64,000 bases of DNA from Liolophura sinensis. Its lineage: Eukaryota > Mollusca > Polyplacophora > Chitonida > Chitonidae. Below are positions 43,401-59,442 of this stretch, piece after piece. A model generated the notes under the pieces. It saw only the letters and a list, made by a program, of their open reading frames with translations. It ran no database searches and was not told where the DNA came from. The stretch lies in NCBI RefSeq assembly GCF_032854445.1, contig NC_088301.1, positions 52,937,187-53,001,186 of the forward strand, given 5' to 3'. Position numbers and translations under genes: made by a program. The stretch's first letter is position 1. Every line of letters starts with the position of its first letter.

Positions 43401-44335
43401 AAAGAAAAATTGGTAATAACTTTGCATAGTTTTCATCTTGGAAACGTTTTTTTTTTTCTCTTCATTTTATCATGATTGTAGAAACTGCAGAAGGTTTTGT
43501 TCAAGATTGAACTTTTTTATAGAGAATAAATGAATGCAGTAGTGATTATGTTTGAGATGTATTCATGCGAACACTTGCCTTGATATGACAGCAGTATTGC
43601 CAAAGTGGCATTAAGTCAGGATCATTCATGTTAATGGATTGTTACTGAATGTATAAAGGGTTTTAATGTTCGTATTTATGATTCTTTCCCCCAGCAAGTC
43701 AAGGCATGAGAAGGGGTAGTGCAGGTTCACTGGACAGTGGAATGGTCAGTAATACTTGTCTTTATTTAGACACAGTAACCGCACAGACTAAGCACATTAG
43801 TTCTTGATTGTTAAAGTTTCTCATTTTGCCTGATCCTGAGGGTTCTACGATCACAGAAAGGTGTTTGAGGTTTATATGCAGAGTGAGATAATGTCAGACA
43901 GGAAAAAAGTGCTTTCAGCACCAAAAAAGACAAAAAAAAACATTCAGCCATCTTTTAAGGGCTTAAAGACAGATATATTATATTTGTGAGAAAGAAAATT
44001 CATTCCTGTTTTCAATATTAATGTGCTTGAAGAGAAGATGTGCTTCTTAGCCTCTGAATAATGGTGGTTTTTATAGCTCATCATTTCTGTGAATTCAGCA
44101 TTATGCATCTCTGTTTGTTTCTGTCCCATAGGTGTCTGGTTCTACTGGTTCCACAGGCAGTGCCCATAGTCAGGAAGATCCGCCCTTACCAACAGTGGCC
44201 ACGCCCAAGGGTGCTTCTCTGGTAGTGACGCCCAAACACGGCGTAACCAAGAAGCTGTCCTCCAAGACCCAGCATCCAAATGTGCGACATTCCATCGGCA
44301 AATCACCAGGACGCGTTCCTGGCACAGATGTGTGA
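12660..44335 (+). CDS. IQSEC: IQSEC/BRAG-family Arf-GEF (IQ motif, Sec7 and PH domains), 12 exons, 5'-incomplete
   Basis: This is the whole spliced coding region visible here: 12660-14315, 23448-23609, 31416-31497, 31694-31726, 33090-33264, 40235-40374, 40552-40677, 41068-41167, 41689-41810, 42169-42376, 43695-43744 and 44132-44335. It totals 3058 nt and about 1018 residues; every junction is AG/GT and phase-consistent. The domain order IQ, Sec7, PH is diagnostic of the IQSEC (BRAG; Drosophila Schizo) family. These proteins catalyse GDP/GTP exchange on Arf GTPases, mainly Arf6, at the plasma membrane and at synapses or cell junctions, and the IQ motif binds calmodulin. The exchange residues are visible: GEAQK with its glutamate finger, and an [16 protein letters not shown]-type second Sec7 motif. 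Vertebrates have three paralogues and most invertebrates one; which vertebrate copy this most resembles cannot be told. The upstream exon(s), which in the family often encode an N-terminal coiled coil, are not found. Confidence 0.95.
20622..21433. mobile_element. Non-autonomous hAT-like DNA transposon, 812 bp
   Basis: The left end reads CAGGGCTTCCGCTGG (20622-20636) and the right end, on the opposite strand, CAGGGCTTCCCCTGG (21419-21433): 14 of 15 terminal bases match. The element is flanked by CATAAT on both sides (20616-20621 and 21434-21439), which looks like a target-site duplication. Termini starting CAGGG with a CTGG block are typical of hAT-superfamily derivatives. Those usually duplicate 8 bp, and only 6 match here, so either the outer bases have mutated or another superfamily is involved. 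No transposase frame is present inside, so it would have been moved by an enzyme supplied elsewhere. Confidence 0.72.
22458..22499. repeat. AT dinucleotide microsatellite
   Basis: An uninterrupted alternating A/T tract of about 42 bp in IQSEC intron 1. Confidence 0.97.
23448..23609 (+). CDS. IQSEC: IQSEC exon 2: start of Sec7 domain
   Basis: 162 nt, phase 2 in and phase 2 out, acceptor TTTGTTTCAG and donor GTGAGT. It encodes [12 protein letters not shown] and then [15 protein letters not shown], the first helices of the IQSEC Sec7 domain. Family members share this KPEKGI start and the RKGLS-QMIGE-LGN block. The exon 1 junction restores a Lys codon exactly. Confidence 0.96.
23610..31415 (+). 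other. IQSEC intron 2 (7.8 kb)
   Basis: GTGAGT donor and CTTTTCCAG acceptor. It contains homopolymer tracts (C at 24301-24321, C at 28322-28334, T near 29597-29619) and no recognisable exon or complete transposon. Open frames inside are short and lack domain character. Confidence 0.85.
24301..24321. repeat. Poly(C) tract
   Basis: About 21 consecutive C residues in an AT-rich intron. Its length should be treated as uncertain, because homopolymers of this size are error-prone in sequencing. Confidence 0.9.
31416..31497 (+). CDS. IQSEC: IQSEC exon 3: Sec7 domain
   Basis: 82 nt, phase 2 in and phase 0 out. It encodes [20 protein letters not shown] and then QSYFRMP, matching the Sec7 segment DEALRKF in vertebrate IQSEC. 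The stretch leads directly into the catalytic loop carried by the next exon. Donor is GTAAGA. Confidence 0.95.
31694..31726 (+). CDS. IQSEC: IQSEC exon 4: 33-nt exon with the Sec7 glutamate finger
   Basis: The exon is bounded by GTTTCAG and GTAAGC, is phase 0 at both ends and encodes [16 protein letters not shown] is the Sec7 catalytic loop. Its glutamate corresponds to the 'glutamic finger' (Glu156 in ARNO), which displaces Mg and phosphate from GDP-bound Arf. Only 196 nt separate it from exon 3. Because it is in frame on its own, skipping it would remove the catalytic residue and keep the rest of the protein. Assignment is very secure despite the small size, because it restores the family sequence exactly between exons 3 and 5. 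Confidence 0.95.
33090..33264 (+). CDS. IQSEC: IQSEC exon 5: Sec7 domain core
   Basis: 175 nt, phase 0 in and phase 1 out, acceptor CTAATTTCAG and donor GTAAGA. It encodes [11 protein letters not shown], then [15 protein letters not shown] and [24 protein letters not shown] is the second signature of Sec7 domains and forms part of the Arf-binding groove. [17 protein letters not shown] is almost unchanged from vertebrate IQSEC. Confidence 0.97.
33265..40234 (+). other. IQSEC intron 5 (7.0 kb)
   Basis: GTAAGA donor and TCATTTTTCAG acceptor. Many short open frames occur on both strands, but none has recognisable domains or conserved motifs. No transposon ends were recognised. Confidence 0.85.
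40235..40374 (+). CDS. IQSEC: IQSEC exon 6: end of Sec7 and linker to PH
   Basis: 140 nt, phase 1 in and phase 0 out. It encodes [20 protein letters not shown], the last Sec7 helices, then [18 protein letters not shown], the linker conserved in IQSEC proteins just before the PH domain. Donor is GTAAGT. Confidence 0.96.
40552..40677 (+). CDS. IQSEC: IQSEC exon 7: PH domain start
   Basis: 126 nt, phase 0 at both ends. It encodes [20 protein letters not shown] and [13 protein letters not shown], the first beta strands of the IQSEC PH domain. In the family this PH domain binds phosphoinositides and contributes to membrane recruitment and exchange activity. Vertebrate IQSEC1 has a short extra segment before LPHRRL that is absent here. 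Confidence 0.96.
40826..40925. mobile_element. Partial copy of the TACTGTAAATGCC inverted-repeat element
   Basis: Starts with TACTGTAAATGCC followed by a T tract, then a stretch (TTTTGTGGATTTGATATGAA) resembling the left interior of the complete element at 56286-57246. No matching right end is visible nearby, so this is a fragment or solo end. It lies in IQSEC intron 7, between PH exons. Confidence 0.45.
41068..41167 (+). CDS. IQSEC: IQSEC exon 8: PH domain
   Basis: 100 nt, phase 0 in and phase 1 out, acceptor TCTCTTTCAG and donor GTAAGT. It encodes [20 protein letters not shown] and LYGMQVYLF, the central strands of the PH domain, matching TKIFQKKKNSVTYSFRQSF in vertebrates. Confidence 0.96.
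41689..41810 (+). CDS. IQSEC: IQSEC exon 9: PH domain end
   Basis: 122 nt, phase 1 in and phase 0 out, acceptor CTTTTCTAG. It encodes [20 protein letters not shown] and [15 protein letters not shown], the last strands and the C-terminal helix of the PH domain. The junction with exon 8 restores a Tyr codon. Confidence 0.95.
42169..42376 (+). CDS. IQSEC: IQSEC exon 10: post-PH tail
   Basis: 208 nt, phase 0 in and phase 1 out. It begins [18 protein letters not shown], a charged helix equivalent to the MEKHRIESELEKQ segment after the PH domain in the family, and later has [13 protein letters not shown]. Donor is GTATGC. If this donor is not used the frame stays open for a further 21 codons to a stop at 42439, so intron retention would give a shorter protein without the C-terminal ligand. 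Confidence 0.92.
43695..43744 (+). CDS. IQSEC: IQSEC exon 11: 50-nt tail exon
   Basis: 50 nt, phase 1 in and phase 0 out. Acceptor is CCCCCAG and donor GTCAGT, a weaker donor than the others. It encodes [17 protein letters not shown], which matches the RRSSAGSLES motif in the tail of vertebrate IQSEC. Confidence 0.9.
44132..44335 (+). CDS. IQSEC: IQSEC exon 12: C-terminus with PDZ-type ligand
   Basis: Starts after CTGTCCCATAG, phase 0, and runs 67 codons to TGA at 44333-44335. It is Ser-, Thr-, Pro- and Lys-rich and ends GRVPGTDV. The last three residues T-D-V fit the class I PDZ ligand pattern S/T-x-hydrophobic. Some vertebrate IQSEC isoforms also end in a PDZ ligand that binds PSD-95-type scaffolds, which supports this being the true end. 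Confidence 0.92.
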   Translation: MSGSTGSTGSAHSQEDPPLPTVATPKGASLVVTPKHGVTKKLSSKTQHPNVRHSIGKSPGRVPGTDV

Positions 44336-44725
44336 CCTCTACCACTGACGTCCATACCACTGACGTCCACAGCGTGGGGAAAGTTGTTTGCGATTTGGGA
44401 AGTGCATGGAACACTGAGTTTGAGAATGTATCATCACCTGTAAAGTGTAACATGCAGTTTGGCTACCAGAATGTGACTTAAAGTCAGCATATGTGTTACT
44501 GGAAAGTAAATGTATTGAAAGCAGATAACGGTAATATGTCTAATATTATCACAAAGTAGATTACTTGGAAAGATTGATTACCCTATGTCGCGTCCAATAC
44601 CAGAAAGTTGTCAGAAAGTCGACAGATATTACTCTGATTTTGTAGTAGAAATCAACATGATTGTTGGCTGTTTCATGGGCAGATATGAATGCAAGAAGCC
44701 TTACTTCATCGGGTATTGGCTTTGA

Positions 44726-44731
44726 AATAAA
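44726..44731 (+). promoter_or_regulatory. AATAAA poly(A) signal (proximal)
   Basis: Canonical AATAAA about 390 nt after the IQSEC stop codon, on the sense strand. It would give a short 3' UTR if used. Confidence 0.45.
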
Positions 44732-47204
44732 CTACATGTAAATCAATATTTGATTGATATTGAACTGATTTTCAAGTATTTCCAATCACCATTTATTTTT
44801 TTTTATTTTTTTTTAGGAACAGAATCAGTAAAACAAGAAATAAGTGACATTTACCAATTATGATCATTTTTATTCTCTTGGTATATGAATTAATGCTTAT
44901 TTTTGATTTCATAAAGTCTTAAATCTTAAAATCAGTTTTATTTCAAAGTGCCTTAATGCTCTGTAGTTACATCTTTGCTGTGTATGTAGTTTTCAGTGAG
45001 TTTAAGAAACACAATTGAGTCTCTGCTAGGACCTAGGAAAGTGTATAATTTTTTTAAAAAGCCGTCATTACAATTTTGGTAATTTTACATCTTCTTTTGA
45101 TCTAGCTGTATGTGCTAGGTGGTAGCTGTTATTTTATAGAACTTTAATGAAGTAGCAACATAGGTATCCTTAGTGAAAGATGTTTTTGGGTCATCAGTGT
45201 TGAGCAACAGTCTATTTGGGATTGCAAATTTACCGATGTAATCAAAATGTTTTATTTCTGCAGCAGTTTCAAGTCTGGCTATTGTTATTTTATTGTTAGC
45301 ATTGCCATCATGTCTGACACGTCCAACACTGAAAAAAAAGCATTTAAAAGAAATGTGAAATAGTAATCAGAACATTAAATCCATGTGTATGTGATTTAGA
45401 ATACTTTTATCTGTTCTTTAAAGAGTTGAAATGAACACCTCAGATATTATGCAGAATTTTTACATTATAATTAGTAAAACTGTATGCAAATTTTACTGTC
45501 ACATCTTTTTTGAATAGCAAAATTAAAACAACTATTGGTGATGTATATCCTTGATGTATGTAGATCAGACATACACATACACCAAACATGAAGCAGCCAA
45601 TTTGTTGTTTTTCACATCAGAAAGGGTTGAAGACTGTTTTTTTTTTTTCACAGGGTCAATGTATAATTGGGTGGCTTCAGCAGGTATAGAACTCCATCAG
45701 ACTGTATTATTCCAAGATAAAAACAATTGAGCTGTACAAAAGTTGTAAATACGGATTATGAAACTGTATTTCTGTTGTCACCATAGTAGTTGTCTGTTAG
45801 AAAATAGACAGGCAACATTTGTATTTTTTCTGTAGTATGCAGAATGGCTGCTTTCAAAAAGACAGGAAAACTTGAGTATTTAATGGAACTGAAGGGTAGG
45901 CCTCAATTTTTCATAGGAATTGTATAAATCAAGACTTTACCCATATGGCATATACAATGTACTGATATTTCGCAAAATGATTCCCTAAGTTGAAATTGAC
46001 AGGAGACCTACACAAAAGTTCAAGGCTTGCGGAACAAGTGTGAGATCACGTGGCCACATCTTTGTCTTGAGGGGACACCCTGAAAAAATGTAAATTATAC
46101 ACAAGCAACAGCTTTATAAACATAAGCTGACTTACTTGAATGCAGCATGTTTAGTAAAAATATCTACAGCACATGTTGATTGTGAAAATTATGAAAGTGT
46201 GTACAGGTAATTCAAATTGACAGCAGAGTGACTTTTGAGTGTATGGAGTGTTCATGGCATAGTGTGTTCCAGATGTTGGTTGTCTCCTGAACAAATGGTT
46301 ACAAACAGTATGGAATGTTAGAGGCTCAGTATGGTAGAAAAGATTTGTGACATGTAGCTTACAAAAAGGAAGTTTGGCTCAGACAATTACTGTGCTAAAG
46401 GACATGTAAGAATGCTTGTTGTATGTTGTTTGCTATGCAGTAGTAAAAATTGAAACTTTGTTTGCTTTTTCTGGAATCCTTATCATAATGTGGCCTTTGT
46501 GACCTTTACCGTTACCAAACCCTGTCATTATCGAGGTCTGACATATTCATACAGGCGTACAATGAAATTACCTGTATTTAGAATTGCCTTGTCCTTATTT
46601 TGGTAGGTGTCCAAAATGAGAACGAAATGTTACTTTGTGGTAATCAGTAATTTAGATGATGTCTGAAATTCACGTCATGGATAGCCCAAAGTGTTTGCTG
46701 CACTAAGTTGCTTAGATTCCTCTTTGCTATACTAGATAAAGGTATTTTGCTGTTCCCTTGTAGTGGGAGTTGCTGAATACATGCTGGGCTCAGTGTGGGA
46801 ATGGTGTGTTTTAGTGCACATAAATTTGTTGTCAACTGGTTTAAATGTTCAGTGCTTTCACAGTTTTGCATATTAATGATTTCAAGATTAAAGGTTTATA
46901 TGTATTGTGAAAATACAAATAATGATACCTGTATAGCGTTGCCATTAGTATAATGTTGTACTAATATGATTTGTATTTTTTGTGTGTATTTATTTGCATC
47001 ATGGGAATATATTATTATTACTTGTACAGTACTAAGTTATGCAAGCACAGTCCCACTCCTGAAAATGGGATGGCCGCGCTTTGGGACCCTCAGCAATAAG
47101 CGCTTAGATCTTTACTCTGATTGGTCCACATCATATGTATTGCATAGGTCTCGGTCCAATCGTATTTGTGAATACTTTGATAATACTGTTTGGAGCTTAG
47201 AGCT

Positions 47205-47210
47205 AATAAA
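47205..47210 (+). promoter_or_regulatory. AATAAA poly(A) signal (distal)
   Basis: Canonical AATAAA followed about 35 nt later by a GT-rich stretch (GTGTTGTTGG), the usual layout of a cleavage site. It would give a 3' UTR of about 2.9 kb. Confidence 0.5.
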
Positions 47211-47710
47211 GATCAGAAACACTGAAAAAATGGGTGTAAAGTGTTGTTGGTTTCTTAGCCAAAATAGTAATATTAAAAAAATTGTATATTGATGAATTCC
47301 CTTTGCATATCTTAACTAGGCACTTGTAGTTTGTCTGCTTAGCATTTGGCGCTTTAAAGCACTTAACAAGAACTGTTCATCCCAGTGCCATTATGTTACT
47401 TGGATGGGTGGTCTCTGGTGTTGTCGTGTTTGCAATTCCTATGATCTGAGGAGACCATGTTGTTAATTGACAGGTATATAGTTTCAGATGAGATGCACCA
47501 TCTAGAGAGTCTGTGGTTTCCTGGAAATCTGGCAAGGTGGATATTTATAAATTCAAGCAAGTTGATGAGCAATGAATCATCCCTTGAATGGTAACCCTTG
47601 CATGTAGTAAAATTGAAGGCAGCTATGTTGCCTTTAATGTTAATGTAGATGTTCTGTTAAACATCAACACAAATAGTGATGAATTTATTTTTCCTTGGCA
47701 AGAGTAAGCC

Positions 47711-47764
47711 AGATCGAAACCCTCGATCATTTGGAGGTTGCTGGCAAACCTTTCTGGGTAGGAC
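47711..47764 (-). mobile_element. Decayed fragment of the MetaSINE-like element
   Basis: CGATCATTTGGAGGTTGCTG followed by GCAAACCTTTCTGGG parallels the central block of the better copies (CGACCATCCGCAGGTTGCTG, GCAGACCTTCCCA) with several mismatches. Head and tail are not recognisable. Confidence 0.4.
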
Positions 47765-48670
47765 CAGAAATGAAGACAGCACAATTAATGATGAAATTCT
47801 GTTAATGAAATCTTTGTGAGGAATAATAGTAGAGAAATCCCAAGTAGAGATGTCCTTAAGCAGTATGTGTGTTGGAGCATCTAGTTCTTCAGTGAAAAAT
47901 TTGGAGCTCTCAAGAATTCACATACAGTTGATACCTGAATTTTTGGCAAGTGGACAGTACTTTTTTCCAAAAAAAAGACTCGTAAAAATAATCAAATAAC
48001 TTACACAGAAAAATAACCATGACCTCTGTATATATTACCGCACGGTTGTCAAGAAAAAGAGTGCACAAAAGTTTAGAAACCATACAACCTTCACTCAGCA
48101 AGAATAATAAGTGGAACCAAAGTTACCTCCCCTGCTTTCTTTCACACTTGTGACTGCGCACTGAATATTGATGTGGTCAAGCTGTGCATCTAGAGCACCT
48201 TTTGGTGATATACTGGACCATACTGCTGACATATTTATAATAAATCTCACTGGAACATTGTGCAGGAGATACTAGACATATTTGCACATCTTAAACCATA
48301 TATGAAAAACTTCTCAGCTTTTTGTTCTTGAGTGTTAAAAATGGCTTTACACTCCAGCACAGAAATTAATTACATGTGCCATGACATCGACAGGGACAGT
48401 GATCAAAACAACTGTGTGGAGGGAAGTCTGAATAGGAGATGCTAATCTGATCAGGATAAACCATTAAGTTTACCCCTGACATCAATTCCAATATTTTCTG
48501 ATCATTTACTGACAAAAATACATAAAACAGAGGGTAATTAAGACACATAAATATACCACAAATATGCCATAAATATTTTTTTCGTTTTCTGCGTAGCCAT
48601 AATCTGTGTTTTAAAGATACTTTTCATGAATCTTTTATATCTTAGACTTGAATCAGCTCACTTAGTCGGT

Positions 48671-48831
48671 TTATTTATTTATTTATTTATTTGATTGGTG
48701 TTTTACGCCGTACTCTAGAATATTTCACTTATACGACAGCGGCCAGCATTATGGTGGAAGGAACCAGGCAGAGCCCGGGTGAAACCCACAACCATCCACA
48801 GGTTGCTGACAGACCTTCCCGCGTACGGCCG
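48671..48831 (-). mobile_element. 5'-truncated tRNA-derived SINE (MetaSINE-like)
   Basis: Read on the - strand it ends in CGGCGTAAAACACCAATCAA and then TAAA repeats. The body includes the conserved block that on this strand reads ACCATCCACAGGTTGCTG. It stops at TACGGCCG, so the tRNA-like head is missing. It is flanked by CACTTAGTCGGT (48659-48670) and CACTTAGTTGGT (48832-48843), a 12-bp target-site duplication with one mismatch, so the truncation happened at insertion rather than by later deletion. Family naming (bivalve MetaSINE type) is from memory of the conserved core. Confidence 0.8.
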
Positions 48832-49463
48832 CACTTAGTTGGTAGAAAATGGCATGGATCACCAACAGACATAACATACATCATGTTGGTAGACAGCGGT
48901 TAATTTTGTGCAAGACCCCACGCTCTTCTGACGGCAGCCAGTTTTAAGAGTGGAAGAACTCTCCCTCCCTGAACTTGTAACATGTGCAAGGCAGCTGATC
49001 TTCAGAAAACTTCATGTAAGACCACACATTTGCAGTTTATTGCCATCATGACCGAGAGAACAATTAAAACAGGGAAATCTAGAAATATCTCTGTCTGGCC
49101 ACTGAAAGATAATCAACCATGTGCATAAAATAATGTAGTTCCCATCACATTAATCATGTCACATCCTTTATTATCATGTTCAAGAAACAAAGATGTTTTC
49201 ATATTTTACAAAGTAATCACTATAACACAGATATGATCACCTGGACAGAATAGTAAATACATCATACCTAATACGTGTACAGACAACGTCACATTTTCAT
49301 AAATACCATCATAAAAATTAGGACTTTTTTGTTTTGTTTCATTGGTTTAATGAAACTTTGTCTGAAATTTGAAGTATAAAATGAATTTTATGACTGAGCA
49401 ATTGCTGACCATGTTTGCAACAAAAAGGTAAGTCTAGCTGCCAACAGACGATGAATCGTAGTG

Positions 49464-49663
49464 NNNNNNNNNNNNNNNNNNNNNNNNNNNNNNNNNNNNN
49501 NNNNNNNNNNNNNNNNNNNNNNNNNNNNNNNNNNNNNNNNNNNNNNNNNNNNNNNNNNNNNNNNNNNNNNNNNNNNNNNNNNNNNNNNNNNNNNNNNNNN
49601 NNNNNNNNNNNNNNNNNNNNNNNNNNNNNNNNNNNNNNNNNNNNNNNNNNNNNNNNNNNNNNN
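49464..49663. other. Assembly gap, 200 N
   Basis: Exactly 200 undetermined bases, a round number that suggests a fixed-size scaffolding gap of unknown real length. The right flank is a unit of the repeat found as a tandem array at 58140-58825. Open frames running through the Ns have no meaning. Confidence 0.99.
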
Positions 49664-49770
49664 GCACACAGCAACTAAACGTTGGGACATCTTCACATGT
49701 GTGCAAAACCTGAGACTTTTTAAGATACCACACCTAACATTTTGTTTAACATTGCTTCACCTGTTATTGG
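49664..49770. repeat. Single unit of the 58-kb tandem repeat, abutting the gap
   Basis: GCACACAGCAACTAAACG, TGTGCAAAACCTGAG and ACCTAACATTTTGTTTA occur in the same order as GCACACAGCAAATCAATG, TGTGCAAACCCTGAG and ATCTAACATTTTGTTTA in the array at 58140-58825. Its position at the gap edge suggests that more units lie in the gap. Confidence 0.65.
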
Positions 49771-50080
49771 ACAACAACTCTGATGGTAGGGGTATCACAT
49801 AAACTATGCTTGTACTTTGTATAGGTGAGCTAAAAGTTGTTGCAAAATAAAGCCAGTGATGGGCCTATTGTATAATACAAACCCATAAACACATTTTTTT
49901 TCGCTTGGTTGGATATATTAGTTAGCCAGAACAAAAAAAAAATTTTTTTTTCAGATGGCAGCCACAAAATTGGCATGTTCATAATCTGTAGGATGTTGAT
50001 GACTCAGTCTTACTCAGTCATTGTTTGACTGATAAAACTGCTGTAGATTCAGATATATTTTGTTTGAGACTGTCTTCTTC

Positions 50081-50095
50081 AGAGAGAGAGAGAGA
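50081..50095. repeat. GA dinucleotide microsatellite
   Basis: About 15 bp of alternating A and G. Intergenic. Confidence 0.85.
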
Positions 50096-50426
50096 CATTA
50101 AACTCAGGCTGTAGCTTCAGATATAGCCTTTACTCTTTTAAGCCACACATGACTTCTAGGCATCAGAATGATATTTGGACCAAAAACATGTACTACAGTA
50201 TAAATAATGTCTATGTGATCTGTTTCTTCTTTTGGTATTCACAGATGAACAGTACCAGTTCTAGCCAAGCACACTATATGCTGTTCATTAAGACCAACAA
50301 GCTCTTCAGAGTTTTCCCTTTAAAATAGGAACCACATATGTGACAACTATGTATAATGTAACAACCCCCACCCAATTAATCCTTGATTTCTTTTGAAACA
50401 TGCAGAATTCTCCTTGTATTAATCCA

Positions 50427-50478
50427 CCATATGGCTGAAATATTGCCTATGTGGCATTAAGCCATACTCATTCATTCA
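50427..50478 (+). mobile_element. 52-bp severely 5'-truncated SINE tail with target duplication
   Basis: The segment CCATATGGCTGAAATATTGC, then GTGGCATTAAGCCATACTCA and TTCA repeats, resembles the tail of mollusc SINEs (ATAAGTGAAATATT then GGCGTAAAAC). It is bracketed by a perfect 10-bp repeat TATTAATCCA (50417-50426 and 50479-50488). A tail fragment with intact target duplications is the expected product of aborted reverse transcription. Confidence 0.62.
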
Positions 50479-51865
50479 TATTAATCCAGCGCAGCTGATG
50501 TTATCTGTTAGCTTAAGCCCTAGACCACAACATCCATGCTATATATCATGTCACCTTCATAGTTCATGGTGAAAGAAAAAAATCCTGCAAATACTGAATT
50601 TAAGAAAGTCTTCAATTTTAATTTGCTGTTGTGCAGAACGGCACTCGGGTGTCAAAACATTGTGAGAACACATTCAGTGTGTTTTTCTGCTTAACTGAAG
50701 GTTACTGAATTGATATGGCCAGAAATACAGCTCCTCTCAAATAGAACAATTTTGACTAACCAAACAACATGTGTGTGAGGCATCACCAACTTCACTGGCA
50801 TTTTACAGGATACTTGTCAATCTGATCTTTATCAATGAAATGAATATAGGGCTGTAAGCTGACTACAACATTGACAGAATAATGCAAAAATAGGGAGTCA
50901 ACCACATAACCTAAACAATTTAGCATTCCTCAATTAAATTCAGGCCTGCAGAGTACCCTGTAACTTTAGTCTAAATCCGCCTGAGCTTGTCTGTTGGGCA
51001 TGGTCAATGACTGACACAATTTTAAAGATTAATTTCATGGGGAATTCCCCAAATAGCCAAAACAAAGAATGATATTATGATATTATGAGTGCAATGATGT
51101 GTTTCTGTGTTAGCTTATTAACGTATAAATTAAGATGCATCTGCTTTACTGAATTTGCAATATCACGCTACTTATGTGTTTGGTGGTGTACAAAGTCTGG
51201 CATTAATTCCACCACAAATGAAACAAAATGCCAAGACTTTACTTATTTTTCTAAATGAGGTAATTGATGTGCATCAAATCTGTTAAATTAAAAATATGTT
51301 CATCATTTTATGTCACTGACTTTACATAAGGTCTGAATATAAATGAACAAATAGATTGCAACTAAAAGGATGCAGAAATAATTTTCTGCAAAGCTAAAGT
51401 AATTAATAATGAATCAAATCTGCTGAATTTAAAATACTACCCTCCTTGGAGATAGGTTTGGCAATGATTGGACCAGTAGAATAGAGACCAGAAAAATAGA
51501 CCAACCCCTGCATTATCCAATTTTGTTGGTGAATAGAAAAGAAATATGTCTGTGTCCCACAAAAATAACACAATAATAACATGCACAAAATACAGGTGTA
51601 GTTCACACTTTGACTGGGATGAACATGTACACCTATATACAAGAGGCAAAACTGATACATGAGTTTAAAAGTTACATCTATCTCAAACAAAAGGCCACAT
51701 ACTTAATAATAAACTATATAAACTTGCAAAATTATCAAGCATGAATTAAACCTCACCAGATTTTACAAATGCATCATTAACTTCATCCCAACCTTTCCAA
51801 TGTTGTGAAAATTTCAGATATTTTTTTGAGACTATTTTGTTTGCTTTGATCAAAAGACAGTATAC

Positions 51866-59240
<7,375 letters not shown>

Positions 59241-59442
59241 CTGATAATAAAAAGAAATTATAATATATTGTCTAATATCTCAACACAGTTTTCCCCCTGA
59301 TTAACATACATGTAGGCTCAATCCATGTTGAGTGACCTGGTCATTAGAAAGCCAATCAAACATAAATAAAATAAAAACCCAAAAAATACCTTGGGGACAA
59401 GGAAAATCCATGTACAAAATATTACCGGATGATTTACATCAT

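Larger units (their letters stand above)
44336..47230 (+). other. Probable long IQSEC 3' UTR
   Basis: No coding exon is seen after the IQSEC stop. Directly after it, a 15-nt unit containing CACTGACGTCCA occurs twice (44340-44370). Two poly(A) signals bound the likely 3' ends, at 44726-44731 and 47205-47210. The extent is inferred; transcripts would be needed to fix it. Confidence 0.5.

Noticed and set aside
49339-49802. Several open frames of about 87-113 codons spanning the N block
   Set aside because: They exist only because undetermined bases contain no stop codons.
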